Source: Perkinsus chesapeaki (Eukaryota; Perkinsozoa; Perkinsida; Perkinsidae). From it: a DNA stretch of 64,000 bases. Shown here one piece after another: positions 10,897-24,333 of this stretch. Both the position numbers and the translations under genes were made by a program. The stretch is taken from NCBI GenBank assembly GCA_013115145.1, contig JAAPAO010000032.1, positions 9,570 to 73,569 on the forward strand, in the 5' to 3' direction. Positions within the stretch are counted from its first letter, which is position 1, and every line of letters starts with the position of its first letter. The notes under the pieces were generated by a model. The model was not told the origin of the DNA. It did no database searches and saw only the letters and a list, made by a program, of their open reading frames with translations.

Positions 10897-12767
10897 ATGT
10901 CACTAGTACGGCGATTGAAGGGGAGATCTAAAAAAGGTGTAAATAATAATAGCTGGAAAAGATTATCAATAGATGATGAATTAAATGGTGGTGATGGTGG
11001 GGAATTATTAGGAGTTGATATATTAGAATCAAATAGTGAGGAATATGATAAATTAATAAATATACTTAAACCATCATCATCATTAAAAAGGAATATAAAA
11101 GATGATAATAAAGATGATAAAAGAAAAAAGAAAAAAGCAATGATATGTAAAAAAGATGATGATAATATAGAAGATAATAATATTAATGATCTGGATGATA
11201 TGGATGAATGGAGACATATATCATCAAATATACCTGATATAATACTAAAGGGTTTAAAGGTTATAATTATATATATTATAATATTATTATATATTATTAG
11301 GCACTAGGTTTTATTAAACCAACACCTATACAAGTATATAGTATACCACCAGCATTATTACCATTAGGAAATGATATATTAGCAGCTGCAGAGACTGGTA
11401 GTGGTAAAACACTTGCATATGGTAATAAGATAATTAAAATATAATTAGATATAATTATATAAGGTATACCATTATTAAGTAATATAATATATATGCAAAA
11501 AGAATCAAGTCATAATATACGTCGTAAAATGGATGGTATTATTATAGTACCTACTAGAGAATTGGCTATGCAGGTGATATTAGTAATAATATTTATATTA
11601 TTAACTAACTACTATAGGTTTATAATCATCTATTAAAAGTTGGTAAATATATACCTGATTTATTAATTGCACCTATTGTAGGAGGTATGTCAATACAAAA
11701 ACAACATAGATTAATAAATAAGGTAATAGTAGTTATTGTTATATAATAGTATATGGTATGTATATATAATAGTATTATTAAGGTACCTAATATTATAGTT
11801 GCAACGCCTGGACGTTTAGCAGCATTATTGGGTTGTTGTACTAATATACAAAATAAAAATGATGTATTAGATAGAGCTGATACTGAAGTTCAAGTAAAAA
11901 TAATATACTATTATTATTATTAGTATTATTATTAAATAGGTATCTGATAAACTTAAAAAAGAATTACTAGCACAAGTTAGAAGTATAGTATTAGATGAAG
12001 CTGATAGACTTGTTGCTGATGAAGGACATTTTAAAGATTTAAATAGAGTATTAGATATGATATATAATAATACACAATCTAATAAAATACAAGTAATAAT
12101 GATAAGTATTATTATTAAGTAGTCATCTTCTCGTAATCATTATAGCACCTAATATTCTCGGCTACATTAGCTACAGAAACAGAGCATATTACTGGTATTG
12201 TATCAAAACGTGAAAAGATAAGAATTGAAAGGTCAAGGAAAACATCAGGTGATAAGATGACACGATTAATAAATAAGGTAATAATAGTTAGATTAATTGA
12301 TAATATAACTAGGATTAGTTACGGTTACGTGGGGAGAATCATAGAAGTATTATTGATTTAACAACAAATAACGCTAATAATGCATCCTCCTCATCGAGTG
12401 CTACTACTACTACTACTAGCATGTTACTACCTAATACTCTTACATTTCAACAGATTACAGTTAGTATTGATAATGATAGAGAAGTTGCTTTAGTATATTA
12501 TTTACATAAAAGATTTGGACCAAAACAGGATGATATTAGAAAAAGGTTTGGAATTAGGTGATGGTTATTATATTATAATGTATACATCAGGTCATCATCA
12601 TCATCATCTAATAATAATAATGGTAAAATAATAATGTTTGTAAATTCTATAAGTTATGTATATCGATTATCATCTATATTATCAATTGCTACTAACGATA
12701 AGGTTAAAATATGTGGTATGCATTCTGATTTAAAACAAAAGGTAATAATGCATTTATATGAGTATGA

Positions 12768-12805
<38 letters not shown>

Positions 12806-13519
12806 TTAGGATCGTTTAAAGAAGTTAGAACAGTTCAGAAATGCATCATGTGGTGTATTGGTTACTACTGATTTAGCTTCTAGAGGTTTAGATCTACCTA
12901 ATGTTGATACTGTTATACATGTTAATTGTCCAAGAGTATTAGAATTATTTATACATAGGTATTATTATTAATATTATTGACTACTTCTATATAATATTGT
13001 TTATATGTAGATCTGGACGTACAGCTAGGGCTGGACGTAAAGGTAATTGTATAATAATACGTACACCATCCGAAGATGGTGCATGGAGGAGGACATTAGA
13101 TGCAGTTAATGTTGTTAAAGTTGATGATATAATAATGAATAGCAGGTGATATTAATGAAGATATATCTATTCATCATCAGGGATTGTTCAGGGATATTGC
13201 ATTTATTAAACATCTATTATCAGTAGTTAATGAATATGAAGGTGCACAACATAAAGAACAAAGGGAAAATAAAGAGAAAGCCTGGATGAGAAAGATGGCA
13301 GAAGATGCTGATTTACCTATTAGTGATATTGAAGAGCAGGATGATGATGATGAAGGAGAAGAAGAGGTAAGTTAATATTAATTTAAATGTTGATTATATA
13401 ATTAGATACAATACTCTGGTAGAAAACTAACATCAGAATCATCTATGAAAAGGTTAAAACAGCAATCTGAAATAAAAGATCTCCTAGCAACACCTTTACC
13501 AAGTATTTGTAGAAGATAA
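10897..13519 (+). CDS. DEAD-box RNA helicase, DDX24/MAK5 type
   Basis: An ATP-dependent RNA helicase of the MAK5/DDX24 group, which acts in the nucleolus on 60S ribosomal subunit precursors. An acidic and lysine-rich N-terminal extension precedes the Q-motif (GFIKPTPIQ). Then come motif I (AAETGSGKT), Ia (PTRELAMQV), Ib (TPGR), II (DEAD at about 11996-12007), III (SAT), IV (IIMFVNS), V ([20 protein letters not shown]) and VI ([10 protein letters not shown]). The ILKGLKALGF lead-in and the large insert between motifs Ib and II fit MAK5/DDX24. The C-terminal tail is acidic ([12 protein letters not shown]) then basic. About ten introns of 35-55 nt are present; one near 13147-13192 uses the second of two possible AG acceptors. 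TAA is at 13517-13519. Confidence 0.87.
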
Positions 13520-13646
13520 TAATAAATAATATCTACAATAACGTCAATACTTCCTTGATTTATGGTATATTGAGTTAACATTGTTTTCAAATTAACTTAA
13601 CAATATTATTATGTTATTATTCCGAAACATTATTAGAAACATGTTA

Positions 13647-15169
13647 TTAATAAGATGTTAATATAGTAGCATGTTCATCTAGTGGATATGCATTAGGACC
13701 CCACGGTCCAGGTGGTTCACCTTCTTCAATTAAATTATTATAATGATTAATATCACCTTCATTAGGTAATGCATCAAGACAATATCGACCAAGTAAACCA
13801 CTACGATAGAACTTTAGGAATGTTCGTGCCTAGTAATTATATCTAATAGTTTGATATTATTATTATTACTCCTGATAAAACATCCATAGCACCTGAATCT
13901 CTACAAGGATCATTTGTTAATTGGAAGGCTATCTCACGACAAACTGATCGTATATCATTAGTAGGACCATCATTTAAACCACAAACATTAACATATCTAT
14001 AAATACTGTATTATTATAAAATATATACTAATACTTACTGGAATAATCGTGCATTATTAAGACGCCATAATATGTAATCTGCAATATATAATTCACCAAA
14101 TATATGATCAGGAAATGTACCAACTGCAGCTAGTTTAAGATTTCTCTCTGGATTACTTTTATCCTACTAATAATAATATATTATAAATAGTGTAATAATT
14201 GTACTTTATTATTATCATTATTACTTTAAGGAATGTAACACCAGGTGTATCAACTAAGAATAATGTTGGATTATGACTAAGTTGATATTCTCTAATAATC
14301 TCTGTAGTACCAGGTGACATTGTAACCCTAGCAACAGCAGCAATAACAATATCAATATTAATAATAAAAGTAATAACTAACCTGGCTTGTGATCTACTAA
14401 CACCATCCATAATCCCTTTTGAATCATATCTTGTTTTAGATGCCAATAATGTTAGACGCTTTAATGCATTTATTGTTGTTGATTTACCTAATTATTATTA
14501 TTACAGATATTGCTAATGTTAGTATTACCAGTATTAGGTAAACCGATTATAAGACCATATAAACCCAATGAATTGAATTTAACTTCTCTTTCTGCTAACA
14601 TAAATTCTTTTATTTTAATAATACCCTTCTTTAATACGGATGTTGCTAATATACATTTAACATTAGAATGTGTTTCTATCATATCTTGTGCCTGATAATT
14701 ATAATAATAATAATTATATATAATAATTATTAATCTTATTAACTCGTTTTGCCATACTTGGTGTAACAAGATCACACTTATTTAATACAATTAACCTTGG
14801 TAACTTTCTAATACCAGCTTGCCTTAGATTAGAGTTTAATTCAGTTTGAGCTGATGTTAAAGGTATACGTGCATCTCTAACTTCAATTATAAAATCAACT
14901 CTATTAGCCCAGGATGGTAAAGACTGTTTAGTACGCATCATATGACCAATATACCAATGACCATCTTTATCTGTTTCATATCCAAATTTACCAAGTCCCT
15001 CGAATGTTGGATATGGATCAAATAGTGTTATTTCTTTAACATGTTTAGCATCAACTTCGGAAGGACTTTCGATTATTAATCTTCTCTTGCGTTTAAAGTC
15101 ACCACTCGCAAAGTATCTCTTTGTATTAATAGTAATAAGAGTACTATTATATCGTAAAGATGATAACAT
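13647..15169 (-). CDS. MTG1: Mitochondrial ribosome-assembly GTPase MTG1 (YlqF/RbgA family)
   Basis: A circularly permuted GTPase. The order of G motifs on the protein is G4 (VLNKCDL), G5, G1 (GLPNTGKSTTIN), then G3 (DTPG), typical of YlqF/RbgA/MTG1, which helps assemble the large ribosomal subunit. A basic, Ser/Thr-rich N-terminus (MLSSLRYNSTLITINTKRYF) looks like a mitochondrial presequence, favouring mitochondrial MTG1 over cytosolic relatives. The family signature before G4 is present (GHMMRTKQSLPSW and EVRDARIPLTSA). Four or five short introns interrupt it, one placed just inside the G1 motif. The protein ends DEHATILTSY before TAA at 13647-13649. Confidence 0.85.
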
Positions 15170-15817
15170 CTAATTCAATAATAAAAGTAAAAGTAATTAA
15201 TGTACTAAACACAATATAGTAATATTTTCCAATATGATCAAGTAGTAGTAGTAGTAGATGATACATCATATCCTCAATTACTTTAAAAATAGTAACCAAT
15301 AGTAAAAGGGTATAAATTATATGATAGCATATAATCATATAATTATTATGTACTATTCGTATTACTAATCAATAATAATAATAATAATTGAGAAATGGTG
15401 ATATTACTTGCCTCATTTATTAACCACGACTAGCTACACTTGAGCGGTACGTGAGAACATGAGTAACATTATTATTGTCATTTATTAATAAAGTACAGTT
15501 ATTATATCCGACCTTATCAGCATTACAAGGTAAGTTGGTAATAGTAGTATGAAGCGTTTGCTACAATGAATACTATCATGGAAAATCATAGAGACCAATA
15601 TATCAACTACAATATAAGCTAATATCTTATTCCAAACCTATTATCGTCGTAATGATGATGATGATGATACTAATAATGTATTACAAAAGATATTTCATCA
15701 TATCAATGAATATGATGATGATGATATAAAGAGTATATTAAAGGGTGTAATAAGGTTATGACTTCCTTGCCTTCCTTGGAGTGGTATCAGGTTATTATTA
15801 TTAGTATTATGTCATTG
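15170..15817. other. Intergenic, possible small gene at 15459-15761
   Basis: About 650 bp between MTG1 and the next gene. Most is A/T low complexity. On the + strand an ATG at 15459, a good donor at 15530 and a clear acceptor near 15586 could build a small protein ending NNVLQKIFHHINEY...LKGVIRL before TGA 15759-15761. The spacing loosely resembles LYR-motif assembly factors, but no frame joins all parts cleanly, so I do not call a gene. Confidence 0.3.
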
Positions 15818-16404
15818 TTACATATTATTATTATTGTCATATTCAAGTTCAGAACTCATTGTCGAAGTGTCTTCAAAATCATCTGGATAATACTCATTAT
15901 TTTTATCATTATCATCTTCTTCTTTAATAACACTTAATGTTGATACAAGTCTTGGTAATCGATACCATCGGGAATCTTTATTATTTCCATATTTATATGA
16001 TTGATAATCATATTTATCATTTGATGATAATGATGATGATGCTGAAGTCGACCTAAATAGAATATATGATAAAATAAATAAACGGCGTTATTGCCTCGTT
16101 AATGGATGTCCTTCTTCTTCATGATGACGTTGATAACCATGATTAGGATCCTTTAAAGGATTCAACCATAATATAAGGCCAACAGCAGCTATAGTAACCA
16201 CACTACAGATTGATAGAGTAATAAGGCTTGCATCACCTAATAATCAATAATAATACTACTACTTATAATACTTTGAATATTACTTGTATCACCACTTACA
16301 ACAGGTGGGGTAATAGAGTTAGAAACAATATTAGGAGATGCTGTTGTTGTTGTTGTTGCTGATTCTTTGGTCTTTGTTAATATATCTTGCGTGAAAGTGG
16401 TCAT
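15818..16404 (-). CDS. Small single-pass membrane protein
   Basis: A three-exon gene from ATG 16404. The first exon encodes a Thr/Ser-rich segment (ILTKTKESATTTTTTASPN) with no obvious signal peptide. The second contains one strong transmembrane helix (ASLITLSICSVVTIAAVGLI) followed by a basic/polar stretch with HHEEEGHP. The last exon is acidic (SVIKEEDDNDKNNEYYPDDF) and ends ELEYDNNNNM before TAA at 15818-15820. The likely topology is N-terminus outside, C-terminus cytosolic. The GT/AG sites fit. I do not recognise the family and give it no function. Confidence 0.55.
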
Positions 16405-16765
16405 ACTATACTTTTAGTATAAACCATACTATATAATAATAAAGATACGATCCTTTAATAACACAATAATACTATTATAATAATAACTAGGAAAACTATC
16501 CAGTATCTAGAGATCCATGAGTAGATATTATTACAATAATGAGGGTGATACTAGAAAACTCATGATCCAATAAGAATATAGTAAATATTACTAATCACTG
16601 GAACTGCAACGACACCAACATAAGGTGGAATTCCTATGTCATTAGTAATAATACACATATGCTTAATGGAGAATTCTCAATAGATAACACCATTATTAGT
16701 AGTAATAGATAATAACTACTTATGATAATAATACTATCATTATTAATTAATCATATGAATGTTGT
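16405..16765. other. Intergenic, nothing recognised
   Basis: A 360-bp A/T-rich spacer between two minus-strand genes. I see no credible frame, RNA gene or repeat. It presumably holds the promoter of the membrane-protein gene's neighbour and a 3' untranslated region. Confidence 0.5.
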
Positions 16766-17001
16766 TTATATTGGATTATCCCAAGACTTCCATACCTAAT
16801 TACAACAATTAAGATTTTAGGTATATAGTTTATATTTGATTATTATTACGAAATAACCAATCATACCAAGACCAAAGGCCTTTTGCATTAATACCATTAC
16901 AGGTATCTAAATATGATATTAACAATAATACTAAATATGATAATAGATATACTAACCAATATAGTCTGAGTTAATGCAGCAACACCTTGTAGCACAGTCA
17001 T
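16766..17001 (-). CDS. 43-residue hydrophobic microprotein
   Basis: A tiny three-exon gene from ATG 17001. Removing introns at about 16910-16955 and 16800-16850 gives a 43-residue protein: MTVLQGVAALTQTILIPVMV, then LMQKAFGLGMIGYF and VWKSWDNPI. Residues 13-35 form one hydrophobic helix. Both introns have clean GT...TTTAG or GTAATAAT...ATTAG ends and keep the frame, which supports a real gene. The size and composition resemble small accessory subunits of mitochondrial inner-membrane complexes, but that is only an analogy. It lies 90 bp downstream of the myosin stop. Confidence 0.5.
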
Positions 17002-17090
17002 TTATAATGTTAAGCCTTAAATACTTGAAAATGTATATAACACAACATTCAATAAACAACAACAACTACACTTAATAATATTATGATAAT

Positions 17091-20000
17091 GCATGATAGC
17101 GTGTTGTTGTTGTTGTTGGTAGTGATGGTGATGGTGGCGTTCTTCTAGTATTCAATGATTCTCGCTTTGATGTAGTACGCTCCTCCTAAATAGTATGAAT
17201 AAAGATATCAAAGTATTAGTGAGATATCAAAGATATAATGATACATACCTTATTATTATACGACGAACGTGATGGTAATGGATACTTTATTGAAGGAGTA
17301 GTACGACGACGACGATAAGTAGAAGGTTTAGATCGACTGAGGTTAATGATAATAATGTTTATTGTTATTATATTAATAGACTACCTATCTCCATTAGGTA
17401 CTCTTATATTTATAGATGATCTAATAATAATATCAGACCAAGTTTCAGGTGGTGGTCGTGGTTGAATCATTGGTGATGATCTATTGGATGTTTCATGCAA
17501 CATCATCATCTTCGGTGTTATATTTCCAATATGGGTGGTTTTGTTTATATCTTCCATTATATATCTTAGTGATGTTGTTATAGTAGGTAAATGTGTTCTT
17601 GCTGCATCATTTGTTATTTCACCTAATACAGTACCATCATACATAACCTTTATTTTATTAGCTTTTCTAGCATAACGATATTGGAATAGTCCAGGACGTA
17701 GTACTATAGTACTAGGTTGTGATTTTGTTGTTGCTTTAGTATTATTATAATGTGCAATGGTAACATAATCCCAACCAAATACATTACCATCCATTAATCG
17801 TATAACTACTCTCATATCGGAAGATAGATAAGCCTGAGCTATTGGGGATGAATCTTTAGGAATATCAATTCTTAATGGTTCACATATATCATATTTATGA
17901 GATTGTATCATTTTTATAGCATCATCATTATCATAGTGAGGTATACCAACACATGTTGTATAAACATTTGATATTGTACCCCAATAATAAGCTATACCAT
18001 TCTTAGTAACTATAATAAACCTATTACAACCAACATCATAACTTAATGTATGTATTTCTCCAATATTATTGTTAGATGATAATATAACTTTAGGACCTCC
18101 ACCACCACTAATATTAGTACTGAATATCTTATCTATATTATACCTAGATCTTCTTGGTGTATTATGTATACCCCAAGCTGCTAGACAACCATCATGAGTA
18201 ATACCTAGATTACCATTACATGTAGCATATACTTTGTTAAAACGTAATGTAGTAAATATAGGTTTTGGTATGAACGTATCCTTTGTAAATTGTGTTGGTA
18301 ATGATATACCATTCATTGAGCCCCATGCATAAATCCTACCACCACCACCACTACCATCATCATCGTCTTCATTTAATATGATATTACATAAGCTATGATA
18401 AGGCCCAGCTGATATACTAGTTATATGATGACCAACTCCTGATCCTTCTGGTAATAATATTTGTTGTGGTGTAGTAATAAGTATATTATCTTTAGATAAA
18501 CCACATTGTCCATGAGTATTTGACCCAAAAGCTAGTATAGCATTTATACTATTACTACTCTTACTACCAGCATATTGTACTAATATTAATGTATGTTCAA
18601 TACCACATGATATACTATCAACAGCTATAGCTTGATTAAGGCTATGCTTTATTGTAGGTAAAGGTATAATTGTAGGTTTATGATTAGAATTATGATATAG
18701 ATTATGAGTGAATCCAATACCCCAAAGTACTAAACATAATGACCTTTGAATATCTTGTATACCTATAAAAGCTGAACCATCTTTAAACTGATCAATATCT
18801 AATAATGGGCCATTATACTGCCAAACATCCATAAATCCACGTATAAGAGTATGAGGTAGTAAAGCGTTGTTGTTGTTATTATTGCCAGTTGATATTTCTC
18901 CTTTTATATGAACTTCTTCTGGAGGTTGTAATAATGATAATCCTCTATAAAATGATGTAGTATAATACTGTTTATACAGTAAAGTAAGCCACATATTATA
19001 ATTCATTTTATTATTTATTATCGTATTTTTATTATATTTTAATGCAGACTGTATGACCCTAGCTTTACTTATAGCAATAATAACCCTAATAACATATCCA
19101 CGCCATAACGATTGTATTTTAGTAGCAGCTACTTCCCGTATCTTAATTTTTCTGGGTCTAAGTATACCTCTAATTCTTGCCTGTATAATAATAGCTGCAT
19201 TATTATATTTTATCATTGTATTTCTAGCTAGATATGCTTCTATCACAGAATCTAGTAATATTCTTGCCTCTTTAATTTTAATCATTTTAATAGCTCTATC
19301 TCTTGCATTATGTATCCTTTTTATAACTTCAGGATTACTCCTGCGTGTGGTATAAGACTTCCATACACTTTGTATTAATAATGCAGCATCATTTCTCATT
19401 AAATAATGCCTTCTCATTGGCCATACTAACATACGCCATATCCAATTTTTACCATAAGATCTTCTAGTATATGCCTTCCTCATAGCACCTTGTATATGCC
19501 TGGCCGCTATATCTCGTATTTTTGATTCTTTTCTACATTCGAATTTAACTCTTGATATTATTGATCGACCATAACATTGTAATACAGACGATGCATTCAT
19601 TATTTCTAAGTTTTTACGTCTTCTCTCATAGGATAACATACCAAGAAGGTTTCTAGATGCAGTTTGAAGCTGCATTGCTGCACCACGTGCTGATAAAAAC
19701 ATATATACCTTCCGTTCTAGAAGAGCTACTGTTATTAAACCACGACGATATTGTGTCCTTTGCATCTCAGTACGACGTATTAGATATGATCTTAACATTG
19801 ATTGTATAGTAACCAGTTTATTAGCTCTCATATTATAATTATCTATAGCATGTTTTTCACTAAGACTCCTTCTTATATTATATGCAATGGGATCCATAAT
19901 ATCAGATAATATCCAATTACGTGCCTTCTCCAATTCAATATGAACTTCTTTTGTTGCTAATATCATACTTTTACCAACAATAACCCCTTGCTTATGTGAT

Positions 20001-23000
20001 GACCAAGCAATGAATGTTTTAAGGAAATGTACACATTCTTCTTGTAATGATACATTATCAGTTGTTGTTGTTGTTATTGTTATTGTGGGCACGACTATAT
20101 CTTCAGTACTCTTAGTATTATTAAGAAATGTGATAGGCTGATATCTATCGAGGAATTGTCTAAATGGTAAACGAAAACAATAACCACAATTAGACATCTT
20201 AATAGCATGAAAGACTGATAGACTATGTAACTGTCTCATAACATATCTGCTATTGTATAATCTTGCTTTTTTATATGTATTAGGTTTAACACATCGAACA
20301 AAGAATGCTTCAGTAGGCTCTAATGTTGCCATCAATGAGTCCATTGAATGTACAAACTTTTGAGCTATATATGATCGTCTAGTATTATTATTGATATTAT
20401 TATTATCTCCTGGTATTGCTGGTATAGATATATCACTTGTACTGTATCCAACTACAGATGATGATGCTGCTGCTGCTGCTTCTCGTAATACCCCATTACG
20501 AGTACTTGATATAAGATTGTATAAATCATCACTTAAACGATCCATATTCTTATCTCTAAACCCTTTTATATTATATGTAACACTTCCAGCAGTATGATGT
20601 ATTATAAATATATCATTAGGATTCTGTCTTAGCAACAACCTATTCCCTTTATTTAATGATGATGCTGTTGTTGTAGTTGTTATTGTTGTATTCATGTTGT
20701 TGCTCTGTTGTTGTTGTTGATATGTCATACCATCAGTAAAGAGATTATTAGGATATCCAGCTCTGAGCATCGCATTCATTATAGAATCATCAGTCCCGGT
20801 CTAATTTATAACAATAATTTATAATAATAATTAATAGTTATTATTACCTGTAATAAACAAGCACTTTCAATATGGCTAATACAACCATAACTAGGTCCTT
20901 GTAAAACCTTTAATAAAGGTTCTACAGGTGCATACTCAACAACTTCTGAAGCTAAAGTATCTCCTGATAAACCCTCCGCAAGGTAAACCTGTTAATAATA
21001 AACAACAACTATTACAGTAATATATTATTATTACAATACTTTTTCTTTACCTTTTTCTCTAGCTCAAATACTCTTTGTGTGAAGCATAATTGTAATCTTT
21101 CATTTGCAACATTAACAAGAAATTGTTCAAGTGAGTTACGATGTTCAAAAGATTCAAATCCAAAGATATCGAGTACACCAATCCATCTAATAATAATAAC
21201 ATTATTATTATAGTAACCTGGTTTTAGTACTACCTTAGTGGTGAAGTATTGTTATTATCTTTCATTGGCGATAAACTAGTATTTATTTTCCGTATTATCC
21301 ATTGAAATATAATAGAATAACAATAACGGCTTATACTAGCAACATTATCACTACATTGTTGAGGCGATACTGGTGATAATACAACCTATAAAAACAATTA
21401 TAACGTTATATAATACAATGAAAACTATTTAAACTAGTAGTAGTAGTATTATTACATTATTGCCAGGTAGCCTACGAGTTTGTACTGTTATAGCTTTTAA
21501 TAAATGATCAGGTGGTAGACCAAATAGTTTAGATAATAATATAAACCTACTCTCCTCAGAAGGCATACATGGTAGTATTGGATGATTATTATTATCTATT
21601 ATTATTATCGATATATTATCGATTAGACATACTTATTCTATCTCACCTTTATTAATATCTGATATATTACCACCACCACCATTATTATTTTTATTATAAC
21701 CTATTCTATCTTCGTCCTTTGAATCTATCCATTCTATTTCACCACCATGTAATATACCACCCAATACACGACATATGTCAAAACCTAGTAATAATATAAT
21801 AATCGGTATATCTTCGATGACATGTTATCAATAATAATATATTACAGTAGGCTGTCAACCTATCCTATAATACTATATACACTAGTTTATATTAATATAG
21901 GCTGTCAACCTATCCTATAATNNNNNNNNNNNNNNNNNNNNNNNNNNNNNNNNNNNNNNNNNNNNNNNNNNNNNNNNNNNNNNNNNNNNNNNNNNNNNNN
22001 NNNNNNNNNNNNNNNNNNATATACACTAGTTTATATTAATATAGGCTGTCAACCTATCCTATAATACTATATACACTAGTTTATATTAATATAACAAATG
22101 TTCAAATATCCTATACCATTGTATTATTAATATTACGTTGTCTATTATCAATACCAAGGGCTATCATTGCATTCATTGTATTTTGATATTCCATGGCATC
22201 ATCAACTCCTGTTATTGTTGATAATGTATTATTCAATACCCTAATAATAATAATATGTAAGTATAATAGTAATATATACTAATACTACTTATAAGTCTCT
22301 GTATGTGGATTAAGATCTAAACCATCAATACCAAGTAGTTCTGGGCTACCACCACGTAACAACTGGTAGAATATATGATAATTCCTCTCACCTATTATTT
22401 ATTCAATACTACTACAATTGTACTACTACTACTACAATATTATTATTATTACCATTCTCATGTAAACATATCCTACTCTTCTCTAATAGAAATGATGACA
22501 CTTCACCTCCAGCTACTACTGGATTATGTAGGAGTATACTACTACTACTACCATTGTTAACACCAGCAGCAGCAGCAGCAGTAGATGGTAGTGGTGGTGT
22601 GGATAAATATAATTTAACTAGTTTACCTTATATAACAATGAATATAATAAAGTAATGTATTATTATTACCAAATCTACTAGAGTTATCATTCCTTGATGT
22701 TTTAGCATTACCAAAAGCCTCTAATATTGGATTAAATGCCATTAATGCATCATTTAATGATGATGATGATGTTGAGGTGGTGGTGTTGTTATTATTATTC
22801 AACTTTGGTGTAGCATCAATATTAGATTCCGTAAAGAACTTTATTAAATGTTTACAAGTCTATGATTGGTATTATAAATAATGTTATTATTATTACTACC
22901 TCAGTTTTACCAGCACCGCTCTCTCCACTTATTAATATTGATACATTACCACCACCTTTACCACCATCATCATCTACTACTACATTATCATTTAATCCAG

Positions 23001-24010
23001 TTAATGATTGATCATCATATACTGATGAGCTACCTCTACCACCTATATATTATAAATGATAAATTAATAATATTATTATTATTACTGAACATTCCATCAT
23101 CATTAATATCATCTCGTGATATTATACCACCATTAACATAGTAAGCAGTTAAAGCTTGTGCGGCTATACGAAATATATGTGGTGGGCTCTATTAGTAGTA
23201 TAATGGTGGTGCTATTATTATAATTATATTTAATATTCTTACTTGTTCTATTTGTCCTTCATCTGGTACCATATCTCTGTAATATGATGCAATAGGAGAT
23301 GTTGTATTATTAAGATCACGAAATGGATTAACTAATATAAGCATAGGTCGTGCTGATGTGTAACTATTAATTATATAACTTATTCATAATTATTATTATT
23401 GCTACATTATATCATTCAAATATCTCCTTTTGATAATATCATTAACAATAGGTTCATTAACAATAGCCATTTGTGATACATCCTTTATAGTATCAACTTC
23501 AATATTACCACCATTACTTTCATATATTCTAATAATAAAAATAATAATACCAACATATACCAACTTACTCTGATATATTAACTATACGTTCCCTTCCTAT
23601 CGATGAGGAGGTGGAGGTGGTGGTGGATTTAGTACGTATTTTAATATCCCCATTAAATGGTTTTGGTATACTAACAATCTAAACGACAATATATACGACC
23701 AATTTGATAATAACTTTATTACTTTAGCCATCTCAAACATTCCATCATCATCTTTAGGTATCCATATATCATCTCCAACTTTATAATCCTCCTCTTCTAC
23801 ATTACTGATTCCTTCACGTTGATGATGATGTCGGCGGCCTTGTTGCCATAATGACTGCCTTTTCCTCAAGCGATCCTCATTAGTATCTACTAGTAAGGGT
23901 ATGTAGTTATAATAATATACTATTATAATACTACTTGATAGTTCTGATGGTGATGATGATGATGATGTTAAGGGTGGTGGTGGTGTTAGTGTTGTTGTTT
24001 CTATAGTCAT
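17091..24010 (-). CDS. Unconventional myosin with IQ repeats and RCC1-like C-terminus
   Basis: An actin-based motor of roughly 1,900 residues from ATG 24010. An N-terminal SH3-like segment ([15 protein letters not shown]) is followed by the motor: P-loop GESGAGKTE (22901-22930), a switch I region with [14 protein letters not shown], relay [15 protein letters not shown] near 21150, and the converter-side [16 protein letters not shown] at about 20190. One large exon (17381-20779) carries many IQ-type calmodulin-binding motifs at 19.8-19.05 kb ([15 protein letters not shown] is clear), then an RCC1/ATS1-like beta-propeller at 18.75-17.8 kb ([20 protein letters not shown]). A basic Ser/Thr tail from two small exons ends at TAA 17091-17093. 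Fusions of myosin to RCC1/ATS1-like repeats are reported among alveolate myosins. The model crosses an assembly gap, so the upper motor is incomplete. Confidence 0.85.
21849..22090. repeat. 50-bp tandem repeat flanking an assembly gap
   Basis: A 50-bp unit beginning AGGCTGTCAACCTATCCTAT and ending with ATATACACTAGTTTATATTA is repeated on both sides of a run of 97 N (21922-22018). At least two full and two partial copies are visible. It lies between motor exons of the myosin gene, so it is probably an expanded intronic minisatellite that the assembly could not cross. Confidence 0.85.
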
Positions 24011-24222
24011 AAAGCTACTACTATCAAAAATGGTATATTATATATAATGATACGACCGCCGCCGCCACCACCATCATAACACAACTTATCAATAATTACC
24101 TTATTACTAATTATGTATACAACATATAATATAGCTACTACTACTACTACTGTTATCAACAATATCACTTACTAATACAAGTGAATATAGATGGGTAGGT
24201 AAAATACAGCAATAATACTGTA

Positions 24223-24253
<31 letters not shown>

Positions 24254-24333
24254 TATAGTATTATTATTATTACCATAAACTTTGCAAGGGATAATAATAA
24301 TAACTATAACTAATACTAACTACTTATTCATTA
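24011..24333. other. Spacer with AGT microsatellite
   Basis: About 320 bp between the myosin start and the GNAT stop, both minus-strand. It contains a pure (AGT)n tract at about 24222-24254 and other A/T-rich simple sequence. No gene is seen. It should contain the myosin promoter. Confidence 0.6.

Noticed and set aside
13402-13590. Minus-strand frame overlapping the end of the DDX24 gene
   Set aside because: It is antisense to the last coding exon, which is supported by splice sites and by the frame continuing from the acidic tail.
19053-19355. Plus-strand hydrophobic frame of 100 codons
   Set aside because: It is the shadow of the IQ-repeat region of the myosin; Ile/Leu/Ala content follows from the antisense of basic codons.
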